Shown here: in pieces, positions 33,382 to 45,064 of the stretch
How the letters are laid out: each line of letters begins with the position of its first letter
Position numbering within the stretch: the first letter of the stretch is position 1
Position numbers and translations under genes: made by a program
From: Lumbricus terrestris
Lineage: Eukaryota > Annelida > Clitellata > Crassiclitellata > Lumbricidae
Assembly (NCBI GenBank): GCA_949752735.1
Contig: OX457046.1
Coordinates: 29,272,677-29,336,676, forward strand
Direction: 5' to 3'
DNA: 64,000 nt
Notes under the pieces: model-generated
What the model was told of the DNA's origin: nothing
Seen by the model: the letters and a program-made list of their open reading frames with translations, nothing else
Database searches by the model: none

Positions 33382-33712
33382 AAAACAGGATTGTTTTATT
33401 TGGATAAAGAAATGAGTTGCTATCAGGTATTTCTTTCCCTTTGCAATGATGGCATTTCAGCCCCTTTTAGAATATATTTTGAAGCAACTAACAGGCAACT
33501 TCTTGTGCTTCATGGGTGTAAAGAGTCTGGAATGGTGCATCATGGGAACAGGATTGTTTTATTTGGATAAAGGAATGAGTTGCTATCAGGTATTTTTCCC
33601 TTTGCAATGATGGCGTTTCAGCCTCTTTTAGAATATGTTTTGAAGCAACTAACAGCCAACTTCTTGTGCTTCATGGGTGTAAAGAGTCTGGAATGGTGCA
33701 CCATAGGAACAA
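33382..33712 (+). repeat. Tandem duplication of about 163 bp
   Basis: AACAGGATTGTTTTATTTGG through AAAGAGTCTGGAATGGTGCA occurs twice in direct repeat, with few differences. Confidence 0.9.
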
Positions 33713-36149
33713 GATATAAATATTTTACCTTTCAGTGTAAACATCGGTTTTCAGATAATGAACTTCTTAAACATTGTGAAACTATAACAAATGAAAGCTT
33801 CTTTGTTTTGACCCATCATCATAAAATGAGTATCTAAGCTTCTGTTGTATATTTTGCGCTCCACTTAATCTGCGTTAATTTACCTTCAAAGCGAGCAGTT
33901 ACTGAAAAAATCACGAAAGCAATCGAGGAATGGTGCATTTTCATTGTCTTTTTATATTTGTTCACCAATTTCCTTGTTTAATTGATTGCATTTTTTCAAA
34001 AAAATGATTTTGTTTTGCACTGTTATAAAAACAAGAATCTTTGACTACTTTATAAATAATTATTTTTCTCAAGTATGTTCAAAAAGTCTTCTTTTCACAA
34101 CTTTTCTATTGCACCGATTGAAGAATAAAAAATTATTCAATTCCACAGCCACTTGATGAAATTTGACATGTAATAGTTCGTTCTAAGGTAATTTAAGACA
34201 GAATAATGTGGAATTCTGGAGGTAATTTAAGACAGAATGTGAATACATAACTCAAAATATTCCAAAAGTGCTTAGCGACTCATCTTGTGATGACAAGTCA
34301 CATTTTTGCAGCAGCTAGACCTTTTTGGTATCTGAAATTTTCTTTTTTTAGTTGTATAATTGCTTCAACAATAGTACTTTATGTTGACTTTAATATTCTG
34401 TTTGAGTAAGAATGTGCATTTTTCATGATTTTAATTTTGGAATATAGTTTTTGACCTTACAACCACCTGACCTCATAACCTTATTTACTCAGAACTTTAT
34501 CTTGCTTATGGGCTGCTAAACCCAGCAGATCTCGTTGGAATGAGAGTGAGATTCTTATGTTTAAATAGAATCGGACTTTATAAAACTGGATGGTTTGAGC
34601 TAGAACTGTATATGTAATTGAAACTGAACAAGAAGGACGAATTATCAGAGATTAAATCTTTTTAGAGAACACAGACAATCAATCTTTGATGACATTGTAC
34701 TTTGTTTCAAAAGAATTTAATTCTTGATGTTCATTATAAAACAAAAACTGACAGTCGTAAGCCATCGCGATTGCAGCGCCTGGCAGAATTCAGTTTTGAT
34801 GGCAGTGACACTTATGCTACAGGCTAGTTGCTGTTATAATTAAAAACTTATGTGGTTTGTGCTACCAATGCACTTTGCTTTGCATTTTTACTTCAAGCTG
34901 TGTTTAGTTAGCATTAAGGATTTCTAAGTATGTACCTCACTGAGAGGCTGCCAATTTGATAAAAGCTCAAGCAACTTTGGCCTTTGGATTTAAAGACTCC
35001 TAAGATCATGATTCTCAATAGCAATCCGAGCACTTTGGCACGCTGCAATAGTCACACGGGCAGAATTCAAGTTCCCTGTTTCATTTTTTTTGCGTATTGT
35101 ACCTACATTTACCTTAGAAAATGAAGTAAGCGGAAAATGTTGTTTGTAATAATGAGTAATTACTGCTATTCCTAGCAGAAGTTATTTGATTAATTAGTAC
35201 TAAATTGATACTTGATGCTTACCGCTACTACTACTACTACTACTGCAAATATTAATATGAAGGAGGGAAGGGGTTTGCATAATGAATAATACTCTGGCTT
35301 GAAGTGCTAATAGTATGTGGTTTGAATCCTGCAGGACTCCTGGATTGACCAACATTATGTGAATCTGGATTATGTTTTAAATGTTGGAAACATTTTGGCA
35401 TGTGAATGTGAGAATGGTATTCAAAACCCATTGAATCAATTATCATAGTTACACTAAACAGCTGTGAACGTCCAAGTAGTGAGAACAGGGGAAAGCAAGT
35501 GATTGCATTCAATCTTGAACTGTGCTAGTGTGTACACAAGTTTGAAGGATTTACAAAACATAAAAAATTAATTACTCCTTTTTGACGTTTAAATTAAAAG
35601 ACAAAAAAGGAGTAATTAGGGTTATGAGTCTGGGTTCTGATTTTAGCATTGGAAACTTTTGTGTGTGAAAGTGAGAATGGTATTGGGCCATTTATGATCA
35701 GTAGGCTATACTAAACGATTGTTTGTGCTGCACGGTGTCAGACGGGGTTGTGCACAGGGAATAATAATGTATGCATTGCATATTGCATACTATCTGATAG
35801 CAATATAAATTAATTCTATTCATTGAGCTTGCTGTGCAAGCATAGTGTTAACTTTTCTTTTCAGTTTAATATTTTCAGTATTATTACCTTAGCTTTTCCC
35901 TCTTAAAAGTGAACCAACAAAATTAGAATTATGTTTAACAAAAATAAATAGTAGCCAACAGTAAAATAATTGTTTTATAGGTTGACTAATTAACTTTTGT
36001 AAGGTGAGGTAGAGCTGTTGCTGGACTTCACTACACAACATAATTGCCATGAGGCCTATTTATAATCCACAATTACCAGTAAGTAATTTAGCCTGTCAAG
36101 AGCATTGCACTGATTGTAACTGTGAATGATGCATGGTCAAAATCTGAAT
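33713..36149. other. Non-coding; diverged duplicate pieces and a hairpin
   Basis: 34860-34945 is a diverged copy of the intron unit seen at 25.2-27.7 kb, and 34975-35070 resembles 29945-30070. 35569-35618 is a hairpin with arms TAATTACTCCTTTTT. 35300-35345 has a tRNA-like B-box word (GTGGTTTGAATCCTG). No exon recognised. Confidence 0.5.
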
Positions 36150-36480
36150 GCTGGGGTAAGCGTACTTATTCCTTGAAAGTTGTGATGGGTGACCAGCCAG
36201 AAATTAGCTGCAGCAAACGTCTTGTAATGCTTATTCTCTGAATAAATACAATGCCTTCTGTATCCAAATACCTAATAATTGTCTAATTATAAGAATTTTG
36301 TGTGGCAAGTCCTTCATGTCTAATACTTAGTTGTTTGGCAATTCCATCATGTCCATTCTTTACAGAGCAGCGTACTGCATTGATAGTAAGAAGAAGGGTA
36401 TGGGGGTTCATGGCTTGGAGGGGGCATTGTCCAGGGGTCATTGCCCTTTTACCACCTGGCCAGAAACATCATCAGCAGGC
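36150..36480. repeat. Inverted-repeat arm (partner at 21940-22270)
   Basis: Shares GTGATGGGTGACCA, TTATTCTCTGAATAAAT, GTACTGCATTGATA and CAGGGGTCATTGCCC with the reverse complement of the 21.9 kb segment. Confidence 0.7.
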
Positions 36481-36626
36481 CACAAATGCTGGTGGGCTGG
36501 ACTTCTGTCAGTCCAGTTGTATACAAATGCAAATAGATAAAGACCTTTTTCGTCTCACAGGTCTGTCATGAATACTGTCAGCTTGTGCAAAAAATGGTTC
36601 CATATCTAAATTTATTTCTCCATTTC

Positions 36627-36786
36627 TATAGCGTCCCTTCAAGCTAACTACTCAGAGGCACTCCTGACTACACTGCATCAAAGTCTTATGCCAAAGCGCC
36701 CAAAAGTCCCAGCGGCTTGAGGCGGATTCGAACCTGCAACCCTCCGGCTGCAAGGCAACGAACCTACTCACTACACCACCATGCCC
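36627..36786 (-). mobile_element. tRNA-derived SINE (main family), internally shortened
   Basis: On the minus strand: GGTGGTGTAGTGAG, GGTTCGAATCCGCCTCAAGC, and tail CTGAGTAGTTAGCTTGAAGG. Part of the central GCAATTGC region is missing. Confidence 0.75.
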
Positions 36787-37174
36787 CACAACTTGCCAAA
36801 CTCCATACACAACTTAATTGTTTGATCTGTAAACCCAGGACATTAATTATGCTAAGTTATATGCATACACAATTTTACATCTTTAGGGGCCATTCTCCCT
36901 TATGCCAAGTATTTTTACAAATGACCATCGCTAGACATCCTCATCTATAGCTTCAGCATTCTAAAATGCTTCACAACCATTTACAACACAAGCTACATGC
37001 AAATCATAATACTAATTGCGCCAAAATCTGCCCAAGTGGCCCAGTGACGACAAAAACACTCCAATCCCCAAGTTAATGAGCTTCCCAGTACACACCAGCA
37101 GGCCAACATGTTCAGTGCAGGAATCTTGAATACAGACTTACTCATTTGGCCAATGAAGTAAAGAACAAACCACC

Positions 37175-37351
37175 CGTTGACCAGATCTTTGCAGCAATTC
37201 AGGTAGACTTTCTGTTGATAAGTATTTACATCGAAGAGGTGATCCAAGGTGAACACCTTGTTTTTACCAAGTACGATCTGTGGCTCGCCCGGCGTCACCA
37301 CAGTACACACCTGACACGTCAATCATCTTCTTTGCCAGCTGCGGATGAATC
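37175..37351 (-). pseudogene. KIF21-like kinesin motor exon, copy a
   Basis: On the minus strand, after CTGAG, it reads IHPQLAKK and, one frame over, CQVCTVVTPGEPQIVLGKNK, then FTLDHLFDVN and VYLNCCKDLVNG. This is the early kinesin motor region of the KIF21/KIF4 type (R-P-Q-L-A-K-E, then V-T-P-G-E-P-Q, G-K-D-K-A-F-T-F-D). A one-base shift after Asp breaks it. This is the longest copy and alone keeps sequence past VYLN. Confidence 0.8.
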
Positions 37352-37517
37352 CTCAGTTAAGGTAGACCTGCTCTTGATGGGTATTTGCATCGAAGACGTG
37401 ATCGAAGGTGAACACCTTGTCTTTACAAACTTGTACGATCTGTGGCTCGCCCGGTATCACCACAGAACGCACCTGATACGTCAATCCTCTTCTAAAGTTG
37501 CCAACTGCCGATGAATC
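37352..37517 (-). pseudogene. KIF21-like kinesin exon, copy b
   Basis: [20 protein letters not shown] then [16 protein letters not shown] and a stop. The first part is frameshifted. The TGA stop is created where the unit joins the next unit's head. Confidence 0.8.
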
Positions 37518-37693
37518 CTCAGTTCAGATAGAATCCTCAGTTCAGATAGACTCGCTCTTGATGTGTATTTACATCAAAGACATGATCGAAGGTGAACGCC
37601 TTGCCTTTACCTGTACGATCTGTGGCTTGCCCGGCATCACCACAGTACACTTGACACATGTCCATTCTCTCCTTTGCCAGCTGCGGATGAATT
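37518..37693 (-). pseudogene. KIF21-like kinesin exon, copy c
   Basis: Reads IHPQLAKERMDMCQV, then two compensating deletions garble the middle, then [20 protein letters not shown] and VYLN stop. A short 16-18 bp duplication near 37515-37545 extends it. Confidence 0.8.
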
Positions 37694-37780
37694 CTCAGTT
37701 TAGGTAGACCTGCTCTTGATTGGCATTTACGTTGAAGATGTGATCGAAGGTGAACACCATGTCTGTACCAAGTAGACATT
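37694..37780 (-). pseudogene. KIF21-like kinesin exon, copy d (3' half)
   Basis: Only MVFTFDHIFNVNANQEQVYL remains before the unit junction. Confidence 0.7.
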
Positions 37781-37945
37781 TTTATCTACAGATTTGTTGC
37801 AACGTATGTCGACACTAGTGTTGCATAAATTTTCCTCTACAAAAAGTGTTGCGTAGAAGTCTACAAACTGCCGATGAGCCAGACCTCAACACTTGTTGTT
37901 GAGTCTGGGTCTACACTTTTAGACCAACTTTCTACACTATTCTTC
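37781..37945. other. Insertion-like spacer inside the kinesin array
   Basis: Unrelated to the repeat unit; includes CCAGACCTCAACA and TGTTGAGTCTGG, which can pair. It interrupts the array between copies d and e. Confidence 0.5.
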
Positions 37946-38020
37946 ACAGAGTATGGTCCAGCGTCACCACAGTGTACGCCTGACACGTCAATCTTCTCCT
38001 TTGTCAGCTACAAATGAATC
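37946..38020 (-). pseudogene. KIF21-like kinesin exon, copy e (5' part)
   Basis: Starts ATTTGTAGCTGACAAAGGAG and keeps the TCAGGCGTACACTGTGGTGA segment only. Confidence 0.65.
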
Positions 38021-38176
38021 CTCAGTTCAGATACACCTGCTTTTGGTGTGTATATACGTCAAAGACGTGATTGAAGGTGAATGCCATGTCTTTACGAAGT
38101 ATGTGGTTCGCTCGGTATCACCACAGTACACACTGCACACCAAGCAATCCTCTCCTTTGCCAGCTGCGGACAAATC
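38021..38176 (-). pseudogene. KIF21-like kinesin exon, copy f
   Basis: Starts TTTGTCCGCAGCTGGCAAAG; later reads MAFTFNHVFDVYTHQKQVYL before a stop. Multiple frameshifts. Confidence 0.7.
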
Positions 38177-39179
38177 CTACAAGAAAACAAGAACCAATGG
38201 CTAATTACGACTTTTTACTGTGTGCCGGATAGGGACTGGCCACATATTACGTATCCAGGGAGGGTCACCAATATTTATTTATGTCGCTTATAAACTGAAT
38301 TTATACATAAAACGTTTGTAAAATTATTTATATGTAACATGCTGCATTCTGCTAGCCTGAAGTGTTGAATAAACGAAAATTGATTGATCATTGATCATGT
38401 TTTCTGGCTTAAGACTGGTTTGTTCTTGTGTAGCTTTTTTCTTATTTGCTGACAAACATTCTTTCTGTATCTGCATTACCATGCCACAGCGACAAACATG
38501 TCATGACTACCATTGCCATCGTGGTATATTCAAATGGTCAACAGTATTATAGAAGTTTGAAGATTATGATTACAAATTCGCAATCATTCAGCACTTTCAG
38601 CTTGTGACCTGTATTGCAGCCTACAAAATCCATCTTCATATATCCCAAGAGAAGTTTTCAAACAAAAAAAGATCACCCAATGAACTATACAGTATACAGG
38701 ACATGAACCAGTGGACCCTCCACTTGAAACAACTGAAGGAAATCACCAAAAATATGAGCAACATCTGCAATGAAGTGCTGCTGAATGATAATTCATAGAA
38801 TGTCATGCAACTTCTTTGTATTTAAAAAAACAGTCATCTAAAGTTCTATATATGTACAATGCTAAGCAATCATCATTAATATTGAATTAGCCTTTTTATT
38901 ATTCCCAACCACTATTGCCAATCACTAATCCGTAGTAACATATACAACTCTGAATTATAACAGAAAAGAAGTATAATAAAAATTAGAAATAATAATGGCA
39001 ATAATAATTCACGTTAAAAAACAACGTGAAATCTGGCTTTTTGCAAAAATACAGGAAATACAGGACACTTTTGCATTAATACAGGATTTTATAGGACAAG
39101 CAAAAAATACAGGACATTGCAGGAAATACAGGACTGCTACGACCACTGTCTATTTTCTACGTTAAAACAACATAATTTT
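38177..39179. other. No gene recognised; SINE-2 tail at 38335-38385
   Basis: A 64-codon ORF at 38604-38798 has no recognised motif. The word CAGGAAATACAGGAC is repeated around 39050-39135. TTCACGTT...AACGTGAA makes a small hairpin near 39010. Confidence 0.4.
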
Positions 39180-40020
39180 GGGCAAATCTAAGTCGCTGGA
39201 GATTTTCTGTTTTAAAAAAACTGCCAGAAATATTGGTCACTCAGTTTTCAGTATTCGAATGCTTCGCTTCATATAAAAATTGTTATCAGGAATTCAGAAA
39301 ATCAATGCATTTCTAGAAGACGGGTTTTAGATAATCGACAAGACAAGACGGGATGATGTTTCGACGAGTCTAAGTAATAATTTAAAGACAGTCAAAGTAA
39401 TTAACTCAAAAAGTCCATTGTAAGACTACTGCACATCAATCAACGCGCTTACGTCTGCATGCTAAATTGCAAACTGTCTGTGAATGTGATGCATATATCA
39501 TGAACTTAATTGCTACAAGCACAAAGTGTCTGAAAGTTCAACATTTATTTTAGAAAAGCATCAATTCCCTGATACAAACCTCAAAGCTACTTGTACGCTT
39601 GTGTCATCTGATCCATTTTCTCAGTCCTTACGCAAAATCTTCCGACTGGTACTTTAAGTTACCATGGAAATGTTCAACAACTTGTAACTATTTAATGGAT
39701 TGCGATACACCCGACAGTCCTGTTCTAACGTAGTAATTTGAGGAATACTGATTCATGTAGGCCGGATACAACCACAAGCAACATGGCCGACCGAGTCATG
39801 CGCAAGATTTTTCAGTTGAGTGCAAAATTCAAAATTTGTTGAACAACAGCTATACCCACGCAATTCAATTCATTCGAACACGCATAATACCTAAATATCC
39901 GGCTAAATCTAGCGCAAAACTGTTAGTTGAGTGTGACGCTAGAATAATTTACTGAGAAATGGCAGGTTAACATTAAATTCGCATTCCCGCTCTTGCACTC
40001 GGACACCGGATATGACGACA
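39180..40020. repeat. Duplicated block B, second copy
   Basis: Direct match to 11050-11900, followed at 40060-40115 by a SINE-2 tail (GTAACCGGTTGCAGTCTGTC). Confidence 0.75.
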
Positions 40021-40392
40021 GATGCAAACCACAAGAAACTCTTCTAGCGCTTGCATAATTGTAACCGGTTGCAGTCTGTCAACCGGATTGTTCAATAGGC
40101 CTAAAGGAAATTATTATTAACTGAGCTATATGCCATTCATTTCGTACGGAAAAGTCGTATTTTCGACCCCTCCCCTCAGTGTGTACGTAGCCTAATATAT
40201 AAACTGCATCCCCTAGCGATGCGTAAAGTTACGCGTGAATGTCTCCAGTGTTATTAATTTATTTTGTGTATCTGGTAGTAGTAGCCTAGCTTGCTTGACA
40301 AACTATAGTCAAAGGCTGAACACACAATCAGATTCTGACAATGTCATCATTAAGTTCGATTTGGTCTAGCACGTGTTTGCCTATACCTGTAT

Positions 40393-40536
40393 CAGTGGTG
40401 TAGTCCTAAAAAATGAAGTGGGGGGACGCCATGGAAATTGAAGTAGAAACTGTAGCAAAAAGTGCAATCTTGCAAGAATTTTGCAAAAAAGTGGGGGGAC
40501 GGCGTCCCCCCGCGTCCCCGCCCCACTACACCACTG
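40393..40536. mobile_element. hAT-type MITE with 8-bp TSD ACCTGTAT
   Basis: 144 bp, ends CAGTGGTGTAG and CTACACCACTG. Duplication ACCTGTAT at 40385-40392 and 40537-40544. Contains two copies of GTGGGGGGACG. Confidence 0.92.
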
Positions 40537-40544
40537 ACCTGTAT

Positions 40545-41099
40545 GACGTTCGCCAACTAGACTGCCATAAACTGTAGGCCTACCACTGCTTTTTAATTGA
40601 ACTCTGGAAGTGCCAGCTAGTCCCAATCATGGATGAATTCAGGATGACGAATTGCCAAATTTGTGGTTAAACTTAAACTGTATGCAGCCTGTCACATTAA
40701 TAAGTAGGCCTACATTAGTAGGCTTGCCTTAATTACCCGTGAATGAACACTATAGCTGCGGACTTTGTAGACCTATAGGCATGGGCGGAGTTAATCAGGG
40801 GTTAGGGGGTCAAGCCCTTCCAAGAAGGCCCAGACTAGCTTTTTGACCTAGAAAATGGTATCTTTTCATGGCTTAGCCCCCCTACCTCAAGAAGGTCCAG
40901 AGTCGTCACATTGGGGGGGATGGCTCTTTTTGGCTCTTTTCATGAAACTTCAATCGATCGCCAATGACTAAAAAAGTCATTAACTTTTTGGGCCAGAGGA
41001 AAAAATATGGTTTTCACGAGAGTTGAAACCAGCTGACGAAAAAAGTCAGCTCGTACATTCTGTGGGACTACCCCCCCATGCACACATGCAAATGAGCTT
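40545..41099. other. No gene recognised
   Basis: 40780-41080 is rich in short G and C runs (AGGGGGTCAAG, GGGGGGATGGC) and may be an unresolved MITE. No TSD found. Confidence 0.35.
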
Positions 41100-41395
41100 C
41101 ACTCCCTACAAAAGTTAATTAACCAAAGTCACCTGTAGAACATTTATTTTACCATAGGCTACTATTATACATTTTCGTTTAACATCATATTTGCTCGCTA
41201 AAACTAGCTATAGTCAACTGCTATGGTTTACAGTTTAGATCTGAACAGAATTTAATTATATATGTAATCAAATGCCAATAGCTACAAATGTGGACAAATG
41301 TGGACATTATAATTAGAGATTTATTTTGCGTAAACACATTTTGTCGAGATCTCCCCCGTATGCACCTGTACGAAAATCGCAAGGCCCCCCAATGC
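41100..41395. repeat. Duplicated block A, second copy (partner 10010-10195 and 10670-10780)
   Basis: Shares GAACATTTATTTTACCA.AGGCT, CTGCTATGGTTTAC.GTTTAG and TTTTGTCGAGA with the earlier block. The hAT MITE at 10203 interrupts only the first copy. Confidence 0.75.
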
Positions 41396-41946
41396 TTGTT
41401 GTGGGGGAACCGTATGTTTGCGGTTGGGGGACGTCCCCCAACACAAACTCATATCCCCAAAAGATTCAATAAATACTCGTGAATAACACTGTAAATTTCT
41501 AAAGTGTGAATCATATTTATTGGGGATAAATTCTGACAAAATAGAAGTAAAGACCAAAATGTGAAAATGTCGTCGACCCAAACTCAGCTGTTTGTCCCAA
41601 AATGCTGCACCTTGGTGATCGTCCCTCGGCCACGGCTCATTCGTCCCCCCACCCGCAACTTCTGGACCAAGTCTCCGCCTATGGCAAATCGCCCAATCCA
41701 GTGTCCGCCCCATATGCACGTAATAGTATGGATATCCCCATACAACATGTACATTAAAGACGTGCTAACGAATCGAAGGATAGCAGCAGGGATATGTGAA
41801 TTGGCTGGCTCCTAGCTTGCTAACTGAAGTTACCATAATCCATAAGAAATCCAAATACACAGGACATTTCAGAATCCTCATTTACATTTAGCAGAGCACC
41901 ACATAGGTAGACTGGAACTTATTTTGAAAATTCAGACTCAATATAG

Positions 41947-42030
<84 letters not shown>

Positions 42031-43319
42031 ATCAATCAATAAATCAATCAACCAATCAATTCTCGTTTATTTAACCATAATAAGCTGACACAGACGCAAC
42101 TTAAAAAAATTAAATGGGTCACGGTATTATCAAGGATTGAACATGACATTGTACACTTCAACAGTATTAATACAACACTTCAACAGTGTTAATATGAATT
42201 CTGGTAAAGAAACTGGGCTATAAAATTACGTTTTCCATTTTCTGTTAGGGTAAAGTCATGGACCCATGCACGGAGGTTACGTCCGGTATTGCGGGATGGG
42301 GAAGCAGATTTCAGAACTCACGGCGACCATCTGTCTTTTTAGTAAAACTGCAACCGTAAGGCAACAAAAACTCTGCCACACCCTGTTGTTCGAACATCCA
42401 GGCCATATAATCATACTGTCAGGTCCACAGCATCCTAAACTTTTCATGCTTGCAATAATTGTCTGTTGGCTTCCACAGTGCCTTGCACAGAACAAATGTC
42501 AAAGTAGAGGTAAAATAGAATTAAAAGTATCATGCGTACATGTCAAACTGTCAATAACAGAGCAATAAAAACGTTACAGTAACCGAATTGTATTTAGAAC
42601 AGCATTTCATTCAACATAAAAGAACCGGCGGCTTTATTCTCTGGAGATATCAACTGTTAATGCCCCAATAACTAAAATAAATTAATACTTAACTTCCATG
42701 AATGGCAGCAACCGGCAATATTAACTTACACACTGAAACTTGCCTTTCTACAGCAGATAGACAGGTTATAGCCTATGTACGAAAGCATAACAGGCTAAAC
42801 ACAATATCCAATAAAACAGGAGATTGCAAAACTGTGATCAGATCAGAGTGGTGAGGAGCATTATGGGGAGACATGATCATAATAAAGATACCAGTCTTTA
42901 AGATACTCCATGGCAGCTGCACTGGCAAAATTGGAGGTGAGTACATGCTACATTGCTATAAACCTGTCTGTAGGTAATTTCCCCCGTATATTACACACAG
43001 ATATTTATGAGGTGGGTACACGCTGCACACCGCGTAAGGTGCGTACACCCTGGCCTGGAGTATCTGAGTGTTAGCAACTTAATTTTTCTTTGTCACGGCA
43101 TATCAGGGTGGGTGGCACACCTCTACCTCGCCATTCCATCTTCCCATGGACAGAGTGCGTTCAATATACTAAAAAAAAGCCGAGTTGGCTAGGGACACAA
43201 GTGGAGCAAAAACCTCCAAATAATTTCTGGCCTGGCAAAATGATTTAAACCCCAACCTCTCAGCTTAGAGTCCAGCATGCTAACGATTAAACCATCATGC
43301 ATACTAAACAGTTATCAAA
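41396..43319. other. Non-coding with (AATC)n microsatellite and a SINE
   Basis: 41945-42055 is an AATC tetranucleotide run of about 25 units. 43190-43300 is a minus-strand SINE of the third family (GGGGTTTAAATC, GCCAGGCCAGAAAT). ORFs between them have no motif. Confidence 0.5.
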
Positions 43320-43500
43320 TAAATGTTCTCTCCACTCTGCGTGGGACTCTTCTTTCTGCTATCTTCGTATATGTCTCTCTTCTTAAGACCTTTTTTTTAT
43401 CTCAGGGTTCTCGCACTGGGAGCGCTACTGTATTGCCATGGCTGTGAGCGGTGCTATAGAAATTACTAGTTACATTAAATTACATTACATTACATTACAG
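43320..43500 (+). mobile_element. LINE 3' fragment with ATTAC tail
   Basis: CTCTTCTTAAGACC, CACTGGGAGCGCTACTG and GCGGTGCTATAGAAATT followed by ACATTACATTACATTAC: a third LINE tail type. Confidence 0.7.
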
Positions 43501-43944
43501 TCATTTGTTGCATCAGTCAGCAATGTGCTGTTGATTTTTTCCAAAATTATTATTATTATTATATTATTTGCTTAATATTAATTCAACAAGAACCGCAGGA
43601 ATACTGAATCGATTACCGATAAACATTCAAAATCACTTTACAGCTCCCAGACAAGCCGAAAATTCTTCAAAAGTTCTTAACAACGGCAGGCTCTAAGAGA
43701 CGAGACACGAATCACCTAAACGGTCAAAAGTCAAAAACGACGCTCTTGACTAGAAATGGCTTCACACGAGTTTCTGTCGACACGTTCACAATTCATCAGC
43801 AAGCAAATCATTCGCATGTTATTATTATTATACATAATGTACATAAAAACGTTAAATAATTAATACACAGAACACACGTATCTATACACAAGACCGAAGA
43901 AATCTATATACAAATTCGTATGATGTCATGAAGTAATAATATAC

Positions 43945-44003
43945 CGGTCGAGGGTTATAGGATTTCCCGTATACCATTTACAACACTTTTGGTCGGTAAA
44001 GGG
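43945..44003. mobile_element. piggyBac-like MITE fragment
   Basis: Ends in TTTGGTCGGTAAAGGG followed by TTAA (44004-44007). The same words in inverse occur at 53743-53805. CCCTTT-type ends at TTAA suggest piggyBac. Confidence 0.5.
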
Positions 44004-44288
44004 TTAAGATTCCATTCACTGGCATTCCAGATGCCAAGCAATTATACACGTACACACATCAAATGTATATGTAATGCATATATATATCTAATATATACAC
44101 ACGTATAATACAATATATTATATGCATACATATAATTACCTTGCATATATTAAATACCTTATCTACACCGCATCTTTCTAGTCAGTTAGAGAATATGGTG
44201 TATACAGTCCAACCCTCACAAAAAATACAGCTCGCATGTACACATGCATACAACCAACCATATACACACACAAAATTCTCAGTATACA

Positions 44289-44598
44289 CAAGACCGTATT
44301 TAAGGGGGGGTTGGGTGTTTGAACACCCCTCAAATGAAATAATGGAAAAATGAAATAATGCATTCACTAACAAACGGTGTAAAAATTAAAGAGGGATTTA
44401 ATTTCAAAGCCGATATTTCTATGTGAAATGGAAATGTTTACAATGGATCAGATCATAATCTAATCATGATTAGATTATGATTTAATCATGATGATGACGT
44501 GAAAGCTGCTTTATTCCGTTAATTTGGTTGCTTGATGGCAGGACTGAGTAAACACCCCCGCCCTCCCCCCCGGAAGCAAAATCCTGGCTACGGCCTCA
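44289..44598. mobile_element. hAT-type MITE with 8-bp TSD AGTATACA and a 26-bp palindrome
   Basis: Ends CAAGACCGTA and TACGGCCTCA are imperfect inverted repeats. Duplication AGTATACA at 44281-44288 and 44599-44606. 44454-44479 is a perfect 26-bp palindrome. Shares GGGTGTTTGAACACCC with the element at 55761. Confidence 0.75.
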
Positions 44599-44612
44599 AG
44601 TATACATGTACA

Positions 44613-44955
44613 CCTTCACATGGACGCATGTGCGTCATACGAACATGTGCGTCATACGAACATGCGTCTCATACAAACACACGTGTCATACAAACACGTG
44701 CGTCATACGAACACATGTCATACGAACACATGCATCATACGAACACGCGCGTCATACGATCACATGTTATACGAACACGTGCATCATACGAACACGTGCA
44801 TCATACAAACATGCGCATCATACAAACATGCACGTCATACGAACACGCGCGTCATACGAACTCGTGCGTCATACGAACATGCACGTCACACGAAAACGCG
44901 CGTCATACGAACACATGCATCATACAAACACGTGCGTCATATAAACATGCGCCAT
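44613..44955. repeat. 17-bp minisatellite (CGTCATACGAACACGTG)
   Basis: About 20 units of 15-17 bp downstream of the PLCL stop, within or just beyond its 3' UTR. Open frames across it (repeated His-Thr-Asn-Thr type) are artefacts. Confidence 0.9.
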
Positions 44956-45064
44956 TCTTCCATGGAGACAGACAAAATCACCGAACGGCACACCGCGCTC
45001 GTTCTTCCATCTCTCCATCACATGAACTAATCTCGGAGAGTCGAGTCCGTCTTTTTCCGCAACG

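Noticed and set aside
41321..41815. Overlapping 132- and 84-codon ORFs
   Set aside because: No motif, they overlap on opposite strands, and part of the sequence is the duplicated non-coding block A.
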